Shown here piece by piece: positions 10,209 through 34,420 of a DNA stretch of 64,000 nt. Position 1 is the first letter of the stretch, and every line of letters begins with the position of its first letter. The translations under genes were made by a program, and so were the position numbers. The stretch comes from Diploscapter coronatus (lineage: Eukaryota > Nematoda > Chromadorea > Rhabditida > Rhabditidae), in assembly GCA_964036155.1 (NCBI GenBank), contig OZ038422.1:77275201-77339200 (forward strand), given 5' to 3'. Below the pieces are notes generated by a model that was not told the origin of the DNA, did not search any database, and was given only the letters and a program-made list of their open reading frames with translations.

Positions 10209-13151
10209 ATGCCTGCCATAGTCGGAATCGATTTGGGCACGACATTTTCGTGTGTCGCCACAATTGGTCCAAGCGGAGAGCCGGAAGCAATAGCCAATTT
10301 CGATGGTATTTTTATCGTCGAAAAAATTCGAAATTCTGAATTTTGTCAATTAGGTGCTAACACAACGCCATCCGTTGTCGCATATTTTGATGGTGAAATC
10401 TATGTCGGAGAAGCCGCAGTGCAATCTGCAACTCCAACGACGAATATTGTCCACGGTATTTTTGAAATATTCTGATTAATTTCTAACAAAAAATCGTCAT
10501 AAAATTTAGACTCGAAGCGTTTTATTGGCAGACAGTTCGATGACTTTTCTGTGCAGGCAGATATGAAATTATGGCCTTTTGTTGTCGTTTCTAATGAAGT
10601 TGGACAATTTTAGTCAGTTCAAACAATTGCGATCAATTTCAGGGGAAACCCCTTGTGAAGCTGACTCAAAATGGAAGAGAGAAGAAGCTAGCCGCGGAAG
10701 AGATCTCTGCTGAAGTTCTGAAGATGATGAAGAAAATCGCCGTGGTAAAGATAAAAGACATATATAAATATTAAATTTATGAATACCCATTCAGAAATAT
10801 CTAAACGAAGAAGTGACTAAAGCAGTCATAACTGTGCCTGCGAATTTCGATCAACGTCAGCGTCATGCAACGATGGAAGCGGCAAAACTGGCTGGAATCG
10901 AAGTGATTCGGCTGCTCAATGAACCGACTGCCGCTGCAATTGCTTATGGAGTTTACAATGAAGGAACCAACAACGTGTTGGTCTATGATTTGGGTGGAGG
11001 TATTGCATGATCACATTATCAAGATAATAGCCATTGAAACTATCCGAGTCTAATTCCATCACACTTCAGGAACTTTCGATGTCTCGATCGTCAAATGCGA
11101 AGGAGACAAAAAACTCCACACAATTGCTACAGCAGGCCACAAACATCTTGGTATATAGTTTTATTCTTATACAGATTTAAGGAGCATATATAATGTCAAA
11201 AGAGATTATTGGAAATTCTCTTTGCGAGATTATGATATTTATACCAGGGTGAAATAGAATTGAAATTTGAAAACGCTAATTTCAAAAATTCGTTTTCCAA
11301 ATTTCAACTATACTGACAGCCCGTGAAAAGTCCCGGTCTGTTTTGTCACTCTAATTCTTTAGAGTCGGATCTGTAGTCAGAGTTGATTCAAAAACGCCGA
11401 AATCGTAGTCGAAGTCGGAATTCAGTCTCATCCTTAATGATATTCCTTAGATTTTATCCATTTGTTATTAGGTGGGCAGGACTTCGATATAATAATTAGA
11501 GATTATGTGCTCACGAATTTCCACGATTTCCCTAAAAATAAACCACGAATGATGAAGCGTCTTCTCGGAATGTGTACTAAAGCAAAAATTGGACTATCTT
11601 CTCACGAAACAGCAACCATATCTGTAAGATTATTCCTGTATTTTACTTTAGGGCAGTTTAATTTTTTAGATAGATAGTGGAGACGATGACGTATGGAACA
11701 TGAAGTTGACACGCAATAAATTCGAAGAATTATGCGGAACCATTCTCCGAGGGACTCTCGATATCGTCGATGAAGCATTGCGTCAAGCTAAGATGAAAGA
11801 ATCAGACATTGATATTGTGGTATTTTATTGGATTATAAGGAAATAATTAAGATTTTCGCGACCAAGAGAAATAATGTGCAAAGCGAGTGTTTCCCTAACT
11901 TTCACCTGGTTGTGAAGTCGCGGAAAATCCAAATGACCGATTATAATTTGAACTTTTAACTTTTTTGAAATTTAATTTTTATAGATATTGGCAGGTGGTT
12001 CTACTCGTATTCCTATGGTTCAAGATTTGTTATCGAAAAAGTTTGGACAAGAAAAACTCTGGTATAACTTCTGAAGATACGTTTCAACATAACGGCTAAT
12101 TTGCAGGAATCGCCACAATCCTGATGAAGTAGTCGCTAAAGGAGCTGCTCTGGTGGCAAAAGCTCTGGCAAGAAGTCCATCAAATGACAGCCTACAACTG
12201 GTCTTCAATGACATCGTTCCCCTATCGATAGGGCAACGCCTTCGTGGGGATTTAATGCAATTTGCAATCAAAAGAGGGACAAAATATCCATGCAAAGTGC
12301 TGAATAGTTATTATACTTTCCATAATTAGCGAATAAATTTAGGCAGAAAAAAATTCTGAATTGACTATAGATAACCAAAAATCAGTTAGTACTAATATCT
12401 ATGAAGGAGAACGAAAACAGTGCAAATATAATTTTAAAATTGGTAATATTAAATTAAATTTGAAAAATCAGCACAGCAGGGAAGGATACAAACTTAAGGT
12501 ATTCTATTTCATTAAAAAGGATTTGAAAAGTGAAGACAAAGGCGAACAAATTTAGACTATATACGAAATAGACCAAAATGGCCTCCTTAATGTGACTGAA
12601 GTAGAAGTCGAAAATGGGAATAGCGCATCGATTGTGATTCAATACGATGGATGTCCACATAAAGATGTTGGAATCAAGTTTAAAACATTATTTTATAATT
12701 GTTTCATAGCTTTAGGCAAATATCGAAGATATTGTTGCAGAAGCGAAGAAAAATAAGGAAGAGGATGATGAGTTTGAAATGCTTATTGATACGTGGGGCG
12801 AGTTCGAACGCCAAATCTATCGCATTAAGCATTCAACCGAAGATGATAAATCGGTAATATTCTTATCGTTAGTTTGAAAATTAATTCATTATTAATTTAG
12901 ATGAACGATGGTGATAAAGAGAAAATATTTGAAATCGTTAACGAATATCTTGAATGGGCTAAGAAAATTTCCAAGCCAATGGAATTATACGAGACAAAAA
13001 TGAAAGAATTTGCCAATAAAATAAGAAAGTATGTTTTCTAGTGTTTTTCTCATTTATATTGCGCGATTAATCTAGATATTATCCATCCGTAGACGAAACG
13101 ATCGCTCTGAGCAAATTGACAAGAGATTTTCGAAAGACTCAGATAACCTAA
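10209..13151 (+). CDS. Divergent Hsp70-family chaperone
   Basis: Fifteen exons: 10209-10305, 10354-10455, 10510-10598, 10643-10744, 10795-10999, 11070-11150, 11472-11623, 11670-11819, 11985-12061, 12107-12296, 12343-12498, 12556-12666, 12716-12853, 12901-13028 and 13076-13151. All join in phase to give 617 aa, near the usual Hsp70 length. The three family signatures are clear: [10 protein letters not shown] near residue 5, [14 protein letters not shown] near 193 and [16 protein letters not shown] near 327, so the ATPase domain looks intact. The substrate-binding part (from about 390) is more diverged, and the protein ends KTQIT, without the cytosolic EEVD, an ER retention signal or a signal peptide. 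It is therefore probably a soluble, lineage-specific Hsp70 that does not bind TPR co-chaperones through EEVD. Many cytosolic hsp70 genes have few introns; this one has fourteen. Confidence 0.9.
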
Positions 13152-15801
13152 AATGAACTACTGGCTTTTTTCTAGTTCTAGGATATATGCAAGCCATGAT
13201 TTATCACAAAGCTCAATAACTAAATACAAGACCGTTTTTAAAAGGGAACAGTTTGTAAGAGTTTATTTCTTTTACAATCGGTATGCTGATAATATGGTAG
13301 CCTTGCAAACGTTCCGAGTCTCAACCAAATTATCATATTATTGCATGTCAATTTTAATGTTTGCTTTTTCCTTTATTTTCTGAATCATCACTTCCCAGAT
13401 ATGTTTTTTGAAAAATAATAGTTCATTGCATAATATTTAGAAATTATTTTATGAATAAATAGATTAATTGAGCAGCACATTACGTAGATTCTTTATTTGC
13501 ATAATAGGAGTAAAATTAATCAGGATTCACAATATTTTCGTTATCATTTCTAAATAAAAGCATTCGAAGTTGTCACTTGGCACAGATAAGAGAAAATTGA
13601 TCAAAAGGTTTGACTCATTTCGAGCATAATTGAAAAATTCTTCCTTCTGCTCAATATTGGGACATATTAATTCTTCAATTATTACACTATTATTGTTATG
13701 GTGCCCCTTTTATGCCAGTCAACACTTGTACTCGAGTAATGGATTTATTACGAGAGACAAGAGTAAAAAGTACAATCCGAGAAGTCGGAGGAAATTGGAG
13801 AACAGCCGCTCGTCAGGAGAGCAGGAGGGTAGACTGACTATTCAGAGGAGAATGGTCAATCAATAATTGTTAATGGTCAGGGAATAGAGATAACTACTAA
13901 CGAGGAGGGAGAAGAGCTAGTGTCGTGAGGCGGCACTGCTAGGAGAGAGATAGGGATTGGGGAAAAGGTGAGAGATTATAGAAAGAGAGTAATAGGATAG
14001 AGTGAGCCTCTAACAATTATTTATTTTATTACAAGCTTTATGCATATCTTTTAGACAAATACTCAAATCTATATTTCGATTAATTTCTACAAGTCATGCA
14101 ATCATTTCGATTATGATACAAATCTTTAGCGTATTCAACATTTATTGATGTCAGCGCTGATTGGAATCGATTTGAGCACGACCTTTTCATGTGTCGCAAA
14201 CACTTGTGACAATTTCTAAAGATTTTTTTCAAAGATATTTTATTCATGAATGACGACGATGAAAACTTGGGGTTGTCTCGGATGATTTATAACAGATTAT
14301 CAATTGATCAAATAATTATAGGCTGACCTCCAATACTTTGCCACCATAGATGGCTTTTCTTTTTTTAGCAATGTATTCGAAGCCTACGGAAATTCATACA
14401 CGTACTTTCTGAAGAAATGAACATTGGAGCTGATAGATAAAACATTGAAATGATACTATTCAGCAAGATGAGAAAAGTGACGTCTTCTATAAATTGACGC
14501 TTTTTAATAATGCCTTTTTACGCCAATTCATAAATTTGCAAACTTCACAAGAGTCGCTGCGATTTCGCACAAGGAATAAAAGGATCACTAGAAATTTTGA
14601 GGCAAGGAAATTATGACGCCTTTTAAAATTTCAGTTGACGTCATGACGCCTTGCCTAAATAAATAGATACGCCAAGTGCGAGTTTCGGTGCGTGCAAAAT
14701 TGCCGTACGACAAATTGCGTACCAAACGCCTCGCCTTACAGTAAAGAGGTTGATAAAACGAACGAATTTGATAATTACGATTTTCAATTCAAGTGACGTT
14801 CACGATAAAATAGACGAGTAAAATGTGCCCCAATCATAAAGTAACACGATAGTTTTGGCATTAGAGCTGATTTTACGAAAATCCTTGATAAAATCTAAGA
14901 CGAATAGCAAAAATTGATACAATCGAATGAAATGAGAAGTTGAAGAGCAATTTTTAAAAGAATTGGACGATATTCTTGACCGGAAAAATCACAATTAATA
15001 TAACAAAAGTGCTTATTAAAACGATAAAAAGTAACAATCGATTTTTGAAGGAAAAGAATAAAATATTTTTACAAACAAACAATTTTTAAGCAGCATTTAT
15101 GGACAAACACGAATGTGTTGAGCGGATTTGATAGGAATGAGAACTCGGGAGGAATTTACAGCGTACTTATAAGTAAGGCGTTGTTTAAAAATTTTGTAGA
15201 TCCCTCCCAAGCCCGGTAAGATTTCAAGTAAAACATCATTTTTGCCTAGACTTCTAAACATGTCATACACAATCCAATGAAAAATTACATCATACACAAT
15301 CAAAAAGACGTATTTTGTCACCGCGTTTCAAAAACCGTCAGATTTGAAAAGTAGGGATGTTTTTTTCAAAATTTGAAAAATCCGCCCCCTACTTTTCATT
15401 TCTTCGATTTTCTACCCAAACGTTCAAAAAAAAAGTTCAAAACTTCAAATCAAATGATAAAAAATCAAAATCTAATTCAAGAAAGATTCAAATCATGGTA
15501 AAATTAAGTTCTCTTCTTCTTTTCTAAAATTGAGCTTGGAAGTTGCAGAAATCAAAATTGCGAAACTTTATCAAAAATGATGAACATTTTTCTTTACATT
15601 TACATATAAATCTGACATGAAATTTACAGGTATGAAAAAATTGATTTTAATTTTAACCCCAACTTAACTTCAACTACAAATTGTAGCGAAGTTAAATCGA
15701 AGTTAAGCTTGAGGTTTCCAATCAAATACTTCATGCGAAAATTGACATTTAAAAAAGGTGTGGTTTTCAATTTAGATTTCTGCAAATCCTCCCCACACGG
15801 T
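13152..15801. other. Intergenic stretch, no supported gene apart from an Hsp70 relic
   Basis: AT-rich sequence between the Hsp70 and PAK stop codons. A purine-rich patch lies near 13780-13990. Repeated GACGCC/GGCGTC-like words near 14490-14760 suggest an old element, but no clear ends were found. An AATAAA near 13453 could serve the Hsp70 transcript. Confidence 0.4.
14148..14219 (+). pseudogene. Relic of an Hsp70 N-terminus
   Basis: A 23-codon frame begins MSALIGIDLSTTFSCVA. It matches the start of the Hsp70 1 kb upstream ([17 protein letters not shown]), with Gly to Ser in the phosphate-binding DLGTT motif. It stops at TAA soon after, and no further Hsp70 exons follow. Best read as a degraded partial duplicate. 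Confidence 0.65.
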
Positions 15802-27548
<11,747 letters not shown>

Positions 27549-30500
27549 CTGAAAATAATATTTCAAAAATAAAATAAAATTTCTAAAATCGATAAAAACT
27601 AAGCAGAAAATTTCAAATTCATGAAAAAGGTAGCTTTCCCAAAATCCAAAAAAAATCGAGAAGAAAACGAAACTCGGGAGAAATTATGTTTTTTTTTTCT
27701 ATTTTTAAGAAAAGAAAAGTAGAAGTAAACCAAACCAGCAGGAAATCAAATCAAGAATTCATAGATAAAACACGGAGACGAAAAACCAACCGGACTGATT
27801 TAGAATTCAGGGCAAAATACACCGAATAAATTATGAATTCTGCAGGAAAGCGAAAAGATATGGCAACCATTAAGTTGAAATTTTAATATTTCTGGCAAAA
27901 AGAATAAAATTTTCTCCAAAAATACCTAAGTTTTGGTGAGTCAAAAGTATTTTTAGTTAGGTGTGTGAGGGTGCTTGGAAATTCGATAGCCTTTCGAAAA
28001 AAAAAAACTAAAATTCAATATTTTCGTGAAAGGTGAAAAAGTGCAAAGGTAAAATTGAGGAAAAAACTGGCTTTTTGGAAAATCCACTTTTTAGAATTTT
28101 CCTAGGAAAGATTAATTTTTAGAAAGTCCACTCAAATTTGACCACCCATTGTAAATTTCTCAAAATTCTCGCTAAAAATACTAATTGACTCGAAAAATGA
28201 GTGAATTTTAGAAAAAGTGAGAAAAGTAGGAATTAGTTCCCAAATCGTGTCAACCCTCTTACATTTTGGGGCATTCAAAGTGCGGCGAGCGGGTTTTTCG
28301 GAAACGGATACAGAAGAAAAAATAACGACGAAAGCAAGGACTTGGAGTAAACGAAGGGAAAATAGCGGGCAAAAATTAGAGTGCGAAAAGATAGAGAGGA
28401 GAGAGAAATAACGAGGGAAAGACATGCACGCAGAACAAGATATCGATCGATTTCTCTATAGTCGGGATGAAATTTCAAAGTTCGAAGAATAAGCCGTACT
28501 CGATAATTAACTTTGGCTATAAATTAGCCAAAATGACGATAAACTAATCGAAGAAATTGGAAAAATTAAATCGAATGATTCAGAAATTGCTGATTTTTCG
28601 CATTCGATAGAGTTATTGATAACGAGCGAAACGGGAGGTGACTTGTTGAATGGGCGGGAAAATATGAGTCAGCTCAGAAAAGAAAAAGTATCAAAAGCTT
28701 TCGGCTCATACTAAAGTTGAAAACAAAGAAATTGCCAAAATCATAGCTTTTCGTTCAGATATTTTATAAACATAGGACACTTATTAAAAAAAACAAAAAA
28801 GATGTTGGATAAGATACAGATACGAAAATTTTTCGTAATTATGGAAGAGAACAGGCAAATAGGTACGGGATATTGTGGTTGTTCATAGTTTAGACAGGCG
28901 AAAGATATGAAAATTTTGAATTTCATAGATACAGGCACGATTTCTTAATATCTGTAGAAAGTTCTGGCTGGAAAATATCAATTTTGCAACTGTACGGTTT
29001 ATAATCATGATGAAAATACAAGATGATCATCTACAGCCTAGCAAAAACACGACATGACGAGAGCGTTAAGTGGATAGCTGAGTGGACCGGATATAAGCTT
29101 GGGCAGATATACAGAAAATAACATTCAAAATGAAGAGAGAAAAGGACGCAGAGAAATGAAAATTGACAGTTCGAAACACGGAAATCCGAACGCTCTAAAC
29201 GATTCTAGAAGAAAATCGATATTTTCTAAAATTTTCTGAAAATCAGAGATAATTAAAATTCTAGAGAAAGAGAGATTTAGAAAGGATAAACAGAAAATCC
29301 TCCACAACGAGGGGATAAGCTAAGCTTTTCCTTATCCTTAAGAGAGGAAGAGAGATAGTTCTTGAAAATGAGAGAGCGGAAAGAAGCAGATGTATGCCAG
29401 GAGACATATTGCGAAATGGTCAAGAAGCAAGGGATTCATATCCAATTTTGGATATGGCAGACGTTTTTCCTCTTCTATGTTTAGCATAGGGGAAAAATGT
29501 TTTGAAATTAAAAAATGTCTAAAGGAGAAAATTGGAAATTTTAGATGGAACTGGAAAAAGTAGGACACTTGGCGAAAACGTGTGAAATAAATGAGCTAAT
29601 CGGATCAGATCAGGTGGGAGAAATAGCGGGTAACAACAAGAAACGAAAAGAAAAGCTACAAAAAGAAATAGTGAAAGATTTTCAGGGGAGAAAAGAAATA
29701 TATTTCTCCTTACTACAGCTGTGTAGAGTAAAAAGATAAAAAGATCTCTCTTCAAAATTCCTCCTTTCTTTACTTTTTTCATTACTCAAAGTGCTCGTCT
29801 CCTAGATTTAATAGCGAGTGAAATGGGTCCAATCGAGCAATTAAAATACGAGCCTGAATTAGAAACGAGTCTAAAGGATTTTGGGCTAAAATGGGTATAT
29901 GAAATCTTTCCTAAACCAGAATTTCTGATCGATAACTTTTGAAGATCTGAAAGAATGAAACGAAAAATTTGGGTTAGTGATAAGAATCAAGCAGAGAAAT
30001 GTCATCCAGTGTCATGTTATAATCACTGATAAGGCTTTTTCTACCGAATTTTAATCCCGCGTTCAAGTATAGGGAAGTAAAACCGCTTGGTGCAATTCTG
30101 GCATTTACAATTCGCTAAAAATCAATAGTACTGATGATAAAAGTGAGAGACATATTTTCATCGTTCTCACATATAAAACAGGTCAAAATGAGAAGGCAGG
30201 TTAGAGAGTCAGAATTTCTGGGCTTAAGCATAAGAGAGCGCAGAGACGCAGGGTATTTCGACATCGCACTTGGGCGGGTCTGACTTGGAGTGAGTCATTT
30301 TGAATCATGGTCAAGAAATAAACACTAGCGAAGATTGGAAATCGCGACGTAATATTTTAGAAACCAGCATGAAGCGATTTTTATAGAAGATTTGATCAAA
30401 TTGGTAAAATGCTAATTTCTAAACTCGTCTGGAGTACGCATTGCGTAAAAGAGCGTGCTTGTGCTATCGGATATGTCGTTTCGGGCGAGTCCATTGCAAG

Positions 30501-32871
30501 ATGAGTCAGGGTTCCATCTTTCTCCCGTCTTTTCTCATACTATTTTTCTTTCTTTCTCTCTCCTTCTTTCTCTCCCTCTCTCTTCCTCTAATTCTACCAA
30601 TTGTCTGTCAATAGCTTGCTTCGTTTTGCATCTTTCTCCTCTCCTCCCCTCTCGTTATTTTTAACACTATTTCTCTGCACTTCGTCATATCTATTCATAT
30701 CTTTCCTATCTCATCTTCTCTTCATTTTATCCACTATTTCTCCTCATTAGAAATGGATCTGCGCTTATTTCTCGGAGAATTTCTAAGGAAATTAAGAAAA
30801 TCAATATTTTGTAATGACAGAATATTTTTTGAAAAAGATAAAGACACAGAGGAAGTCACGCCTCCTGCAATTACAGGACACAAAACTAGTTTTACAGAGG
30901 AAGAGACAAAAACAAAGCAGCTTCAAGTAAGCTAATGCACTTCTCTATGTAGGAAGAGTCAACAGTATTTTAGACTAGAGAGTATAGAAAAATGAGAGAG
31001 CGAGAAAGAAACAGAAAGTAAAAATGAACCTGTGGATACGTGTGAAAATTTCTCAAGTGGAAATCAATTCGGCGATGGTGGAAGTTTCTGAGAACTTTTG
31101 AAAATTTTGAGAACAAAATTCTAAGTTCCAGAAGCTATGAAAACAAAAATCAAGGTTTTTTGCGAATTTTTGGGTGCAGTATTTAAAATTTTCTAATTTC
31201 AGAGAACAAAATTAGATATTCCCAGAACTCTTGGGAATAAAATTTCCAATCCCGACCCATTATTCATAAAGATTTGGCATGATGCAATAATTTGAATGAG
31301 TCTACTAAGGCCTCGCCGGAAGATTTGGGTGGGGTCCTGGCCTTTCCGGGTAAAATTGGAGATTGCCGATAGAGATAATGAGATTGAGAGAGAGGTTAGA
31401 GAGGCAGAGAAAAGAGAAAGAAATGAGATTCAAGATTTTATCTCCAAGACATTGCGCGAGATCGATGGAAATAGAAAATCCTCGAAAAAATAAAAATCAT
31501 GACGCAATATTTGCCTAAAATGTCGAGATATCCACTTTTTACATTAAGAAAAATCCTGAATTGTGAATTTTCATCCGGAAATGGATAGGATTTCCCTACG
31601 TGCAAATAAAGAGATTTTTAATTTTGTCAAAAATTTCGAAGTCAGGAAAAATCATAGCCGACCTCTATTGGTTTTAGAGGCGTCAAACGACATCCACTAC
31701 ACACTGCATGCACAGAGAATCGAAAGACAGTGGTCTGAAACACACTTGAATGAGAGAATGGAAGAATGTATGTTTAGACGGAAACGGTTTAGGACATAAC
31801 ATAAAGAAATAAGAGAGGGAAAAGAAGGAAAAGAAAAATCGATAGAAAAGACTCTAGAATGGTATTGGAGAGTCATCTAGTCGTTAGCTATATATGAAGG
31901 TCAAATGTATTAGATAGAAGAATGAGTAAGAAACTCTATTTACGGTAAGCATGCCATATTTTAGACGAAAATAAAATTTATTCTTCTCCTCTGGCAAATA
32001 AAAAATCTCTCAAAGTAAAACTCTATTTCAATCACTAAACACTTCCTCAAGAACAATATTAAGAGTACCCGTATTCGAACTTGTGTGAAGTATAACTTGA
32101 CAAAAATGATTAGAAACTGCGAAATTTTGATTGCAATCACATGAAGTTTGTGGAGTTAGTCGTTGAAGTTTTTTCGAACTTCAAATTAGCTTCAATAAAT
32201 TTTAGGGGCTTCGAAAAATTTCAACTTTCCTATAAAATTTTCCATTAAAGTACAAACAAAGCTTGAAAATTCGATATGTGTCGACAATTTGTTTTAAAAT
32301 CCTATAAAGGATATGAAACATGAAGCCGTTAGAAGATTGCGCGCGAAATATTGTGCCGTTTTAACCGTCGTCTTGAAAAGTTCAATTGGATTAAAATACC
32401 CTATACATACAACTAGCGATTTTCGGCAAGAATCTAGAAAAGTCAAAGAAAAATCGATAAAAAAATAAAGATTCTTTGACTTTGCATGAATAATTTAAAG
32501 GTTAGTCCTTGGAAGGCTAGTTGTTTAAGATTGACATGATTTTAAATTTAAAATTTAGAAGACAAAATGATAATGCTTGTGACCTGTAGCGTACATGTGT
32601 GGTTACCCATTTCGCTAGTTTGCAACTCAAAACTCGAAAATTTTTAAAAATCGTAAAGTTCAAGAAAATGATAAAATATGATCATTTAATGGCACTTTTT
32701 AAATTATCGTAATCTTAAAGGAATAGAGCTCACTGCCAACTTCGCTAATTTTCCTTCAAAAATTCCTTTTAGAATAGTGAAATTTTACAGTGAGTCAATT
32801 AAAAGAGTAGATAATTTCGAATAAAAAACAACGTGGATTGTGATGGTAAAATTAGGACACTCGTGTTCCTT
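27549..32871. other. 5.3 kb gene-poor stretch upstream of the PAK coding exons
   Basis: No coding exon could be supported on either strand. The missing PAK start exon and promoter are expected here. Long purine tracts lie on the plus strand near 28310-28420, 29120-29300, 29540-29720 and 31380-31490, and a pyrimidine tract at 30520-30730. The word GACGCAG occurs at 29145 and 30245. Confidence 0.5.
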
Positions 32872-34199
32872 CTAGACCATGAGAGTGGCGAGTAGTGGCT
32901 CAGATTGGCCTCCTGACGTCGATGCCGGAGAGCTGTCGGGAGGCGTCGGTAGCTGACGATCTGTCGAATACCCTGAAATTCGAGTTTTTTTAATAAGGCC
33001 ATTTTTATCATAGTTGGTACTTTTCAGGGTATTATTTCAACAAAAGTTGTCACTATTTCAGAGTAAAGTTATTTTTAAAAGACATCGTCTTTCCAGAATA
33101 ATTAAAAATGTCATTTTCCAAAAAAACTTTTTAACCAATACCAAAAGCTCAAAGAACGTGCCCCTACCGTTTTCCTCCTTCTTCTCGCCATCCGGAGTGA
33201 CTGAGCGCGAATTATCCAGGCCGGTATATTCGGAGCCTATCTTGTTCTTCAGTTGTTGCCAAATTCGAGTGAAAGATTCACTCCGCCTGTCACTGAAAAA
33301 TGATTGATTCATTGATCCTTTTCCCAAATTTATCGATTTTTTCAATTTATTTATTTTCTCCAAATTTACTGGTTTTTACCTCGATCCCCAAAGCGGCTTT
33401 CTTTGTCCATTGAAAGGCGATGCATCTCTTAGCCTCGCTAGTGGAGATGGATCCCTCAAGAAAGATCGGCTCTGAAATTTTCGGATTTAAAAAAAAAAAA
33501 AGTGGATAAATGAGTTTTGTGTTGAATAAATAAAATCTCAGAATATATGAAATTCCAAAAAGGATATATTAAATCCAAAATCCTACTTTGGTCCTACACC
33601 GCCTTCTAGTCTTTTCAGTCGATGAGTGTTTTTCATTATCCCTCGCGAGTAGCGGATCGCTCCACTCGGAACTGCCCGGACCGCCCGGGAAAACTCCGCT
33701 GTAGGACCCGTTCACCAGACCGCCACACCTTTTCCTGGCGGAGTTTTGAGGTGATAAGGTTTCATCAATTTGAGAAGATGCAATGTCGTTGTCGATAATA
33801 CTGAACATTGTATTTACTTTTAATTGTTTTTCTCCAATTTTTGTTCTATTTTTATAAAATAGGCGACTTTTACCTATCCAGCCGATTACAGTATCCCCGT
33901 CCGAAGCCGTTATCGCCCACAGACAAGGATCGTTTTCGCGTAGGCCAAATCGTTAGAGACATGCCTTGCTTTCTGAATGCGAAAATGTTGAAATCTTCCG
34001 ATTCGTATTCCCAAATTTCTGACCTCTTGACATCCATAGCCAAATCTTTGAAGGACGGGTATTGACTTGACCCTGGCGACGAACTGTACTGATCTTCCGA
34101 AGACCGACTTCTGAATTTAGCGAAATATCGACGGCGGAAGAATTTCAAGAATTTCATTTTCATTCTTCTTCGAATTTTTCCAAAAATGACTTCAAGCAT
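32872..34199 (-). CDS. Basic Ser-rich protein, probable downstream gene of an operon
   Basis: Five exons: 34199-33874, 33800-33587, 33471-33380, 33292-33168 and 32972-32872, all in phase, giving 285 aa. No known domain is recognised. The N-terminus is very basic ([19 protein letters not shown]), suggesting membrane or nucleic-acid contact, and the rest is polar and probably disordered with Ser- and Arg-rich stretches ([45 protein letters not shown]). Several SP/RxxS sites could be phosphorylated. It lies 222 bases after the long-form stop of the guanylyl cyclase on the same strand. A splice acceptor (CCCTTAG) sits nine bases before the ATG with no cis donor in phase, which suggests trans-splicing. 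It could instead be an extra 3' part of the cyclase, but the phases do not allow that join. Confidence 0.6.
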
Positions 34200-34207
34200 G
34201 TTTCGTT

Positions 34208-34314
34208 TCTAAGGGTTACACAGCTAATAGAATTTTCTATTCAACAATGCTTTCTCGCGATTTTTCCAACGTCATCTAGCATTCTTACGCTTTTCAAAAA
34301 TTTCAGCTTTTATT
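34208..34314 (-). promoter_or_regulatory. Poly(A) signal and trans-splice site between the two operon genes
   Basis: On the minus strand, AATAAA (34314-34309) follows the cyclase stop by about 107 bases. The acceptor TAACCCTTAG, ending at 34209, follows the signal by about 100 bases. This spacing matches nematode operons, where SL2-type trans-splicing occurs about 100 bases after the upstream poly(A) site. Confidence 0.55.
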
Positions 34315-34420
34315 TAAAAAAAAAGATTTTCAAATTTTTACGTTTGTTCAAAAGAACTTTTCTAATTTTTAAAGCGTGTTTAACTGATTCTACGTTTAAA
34401 AATATTTTCTGATTTTTTTC

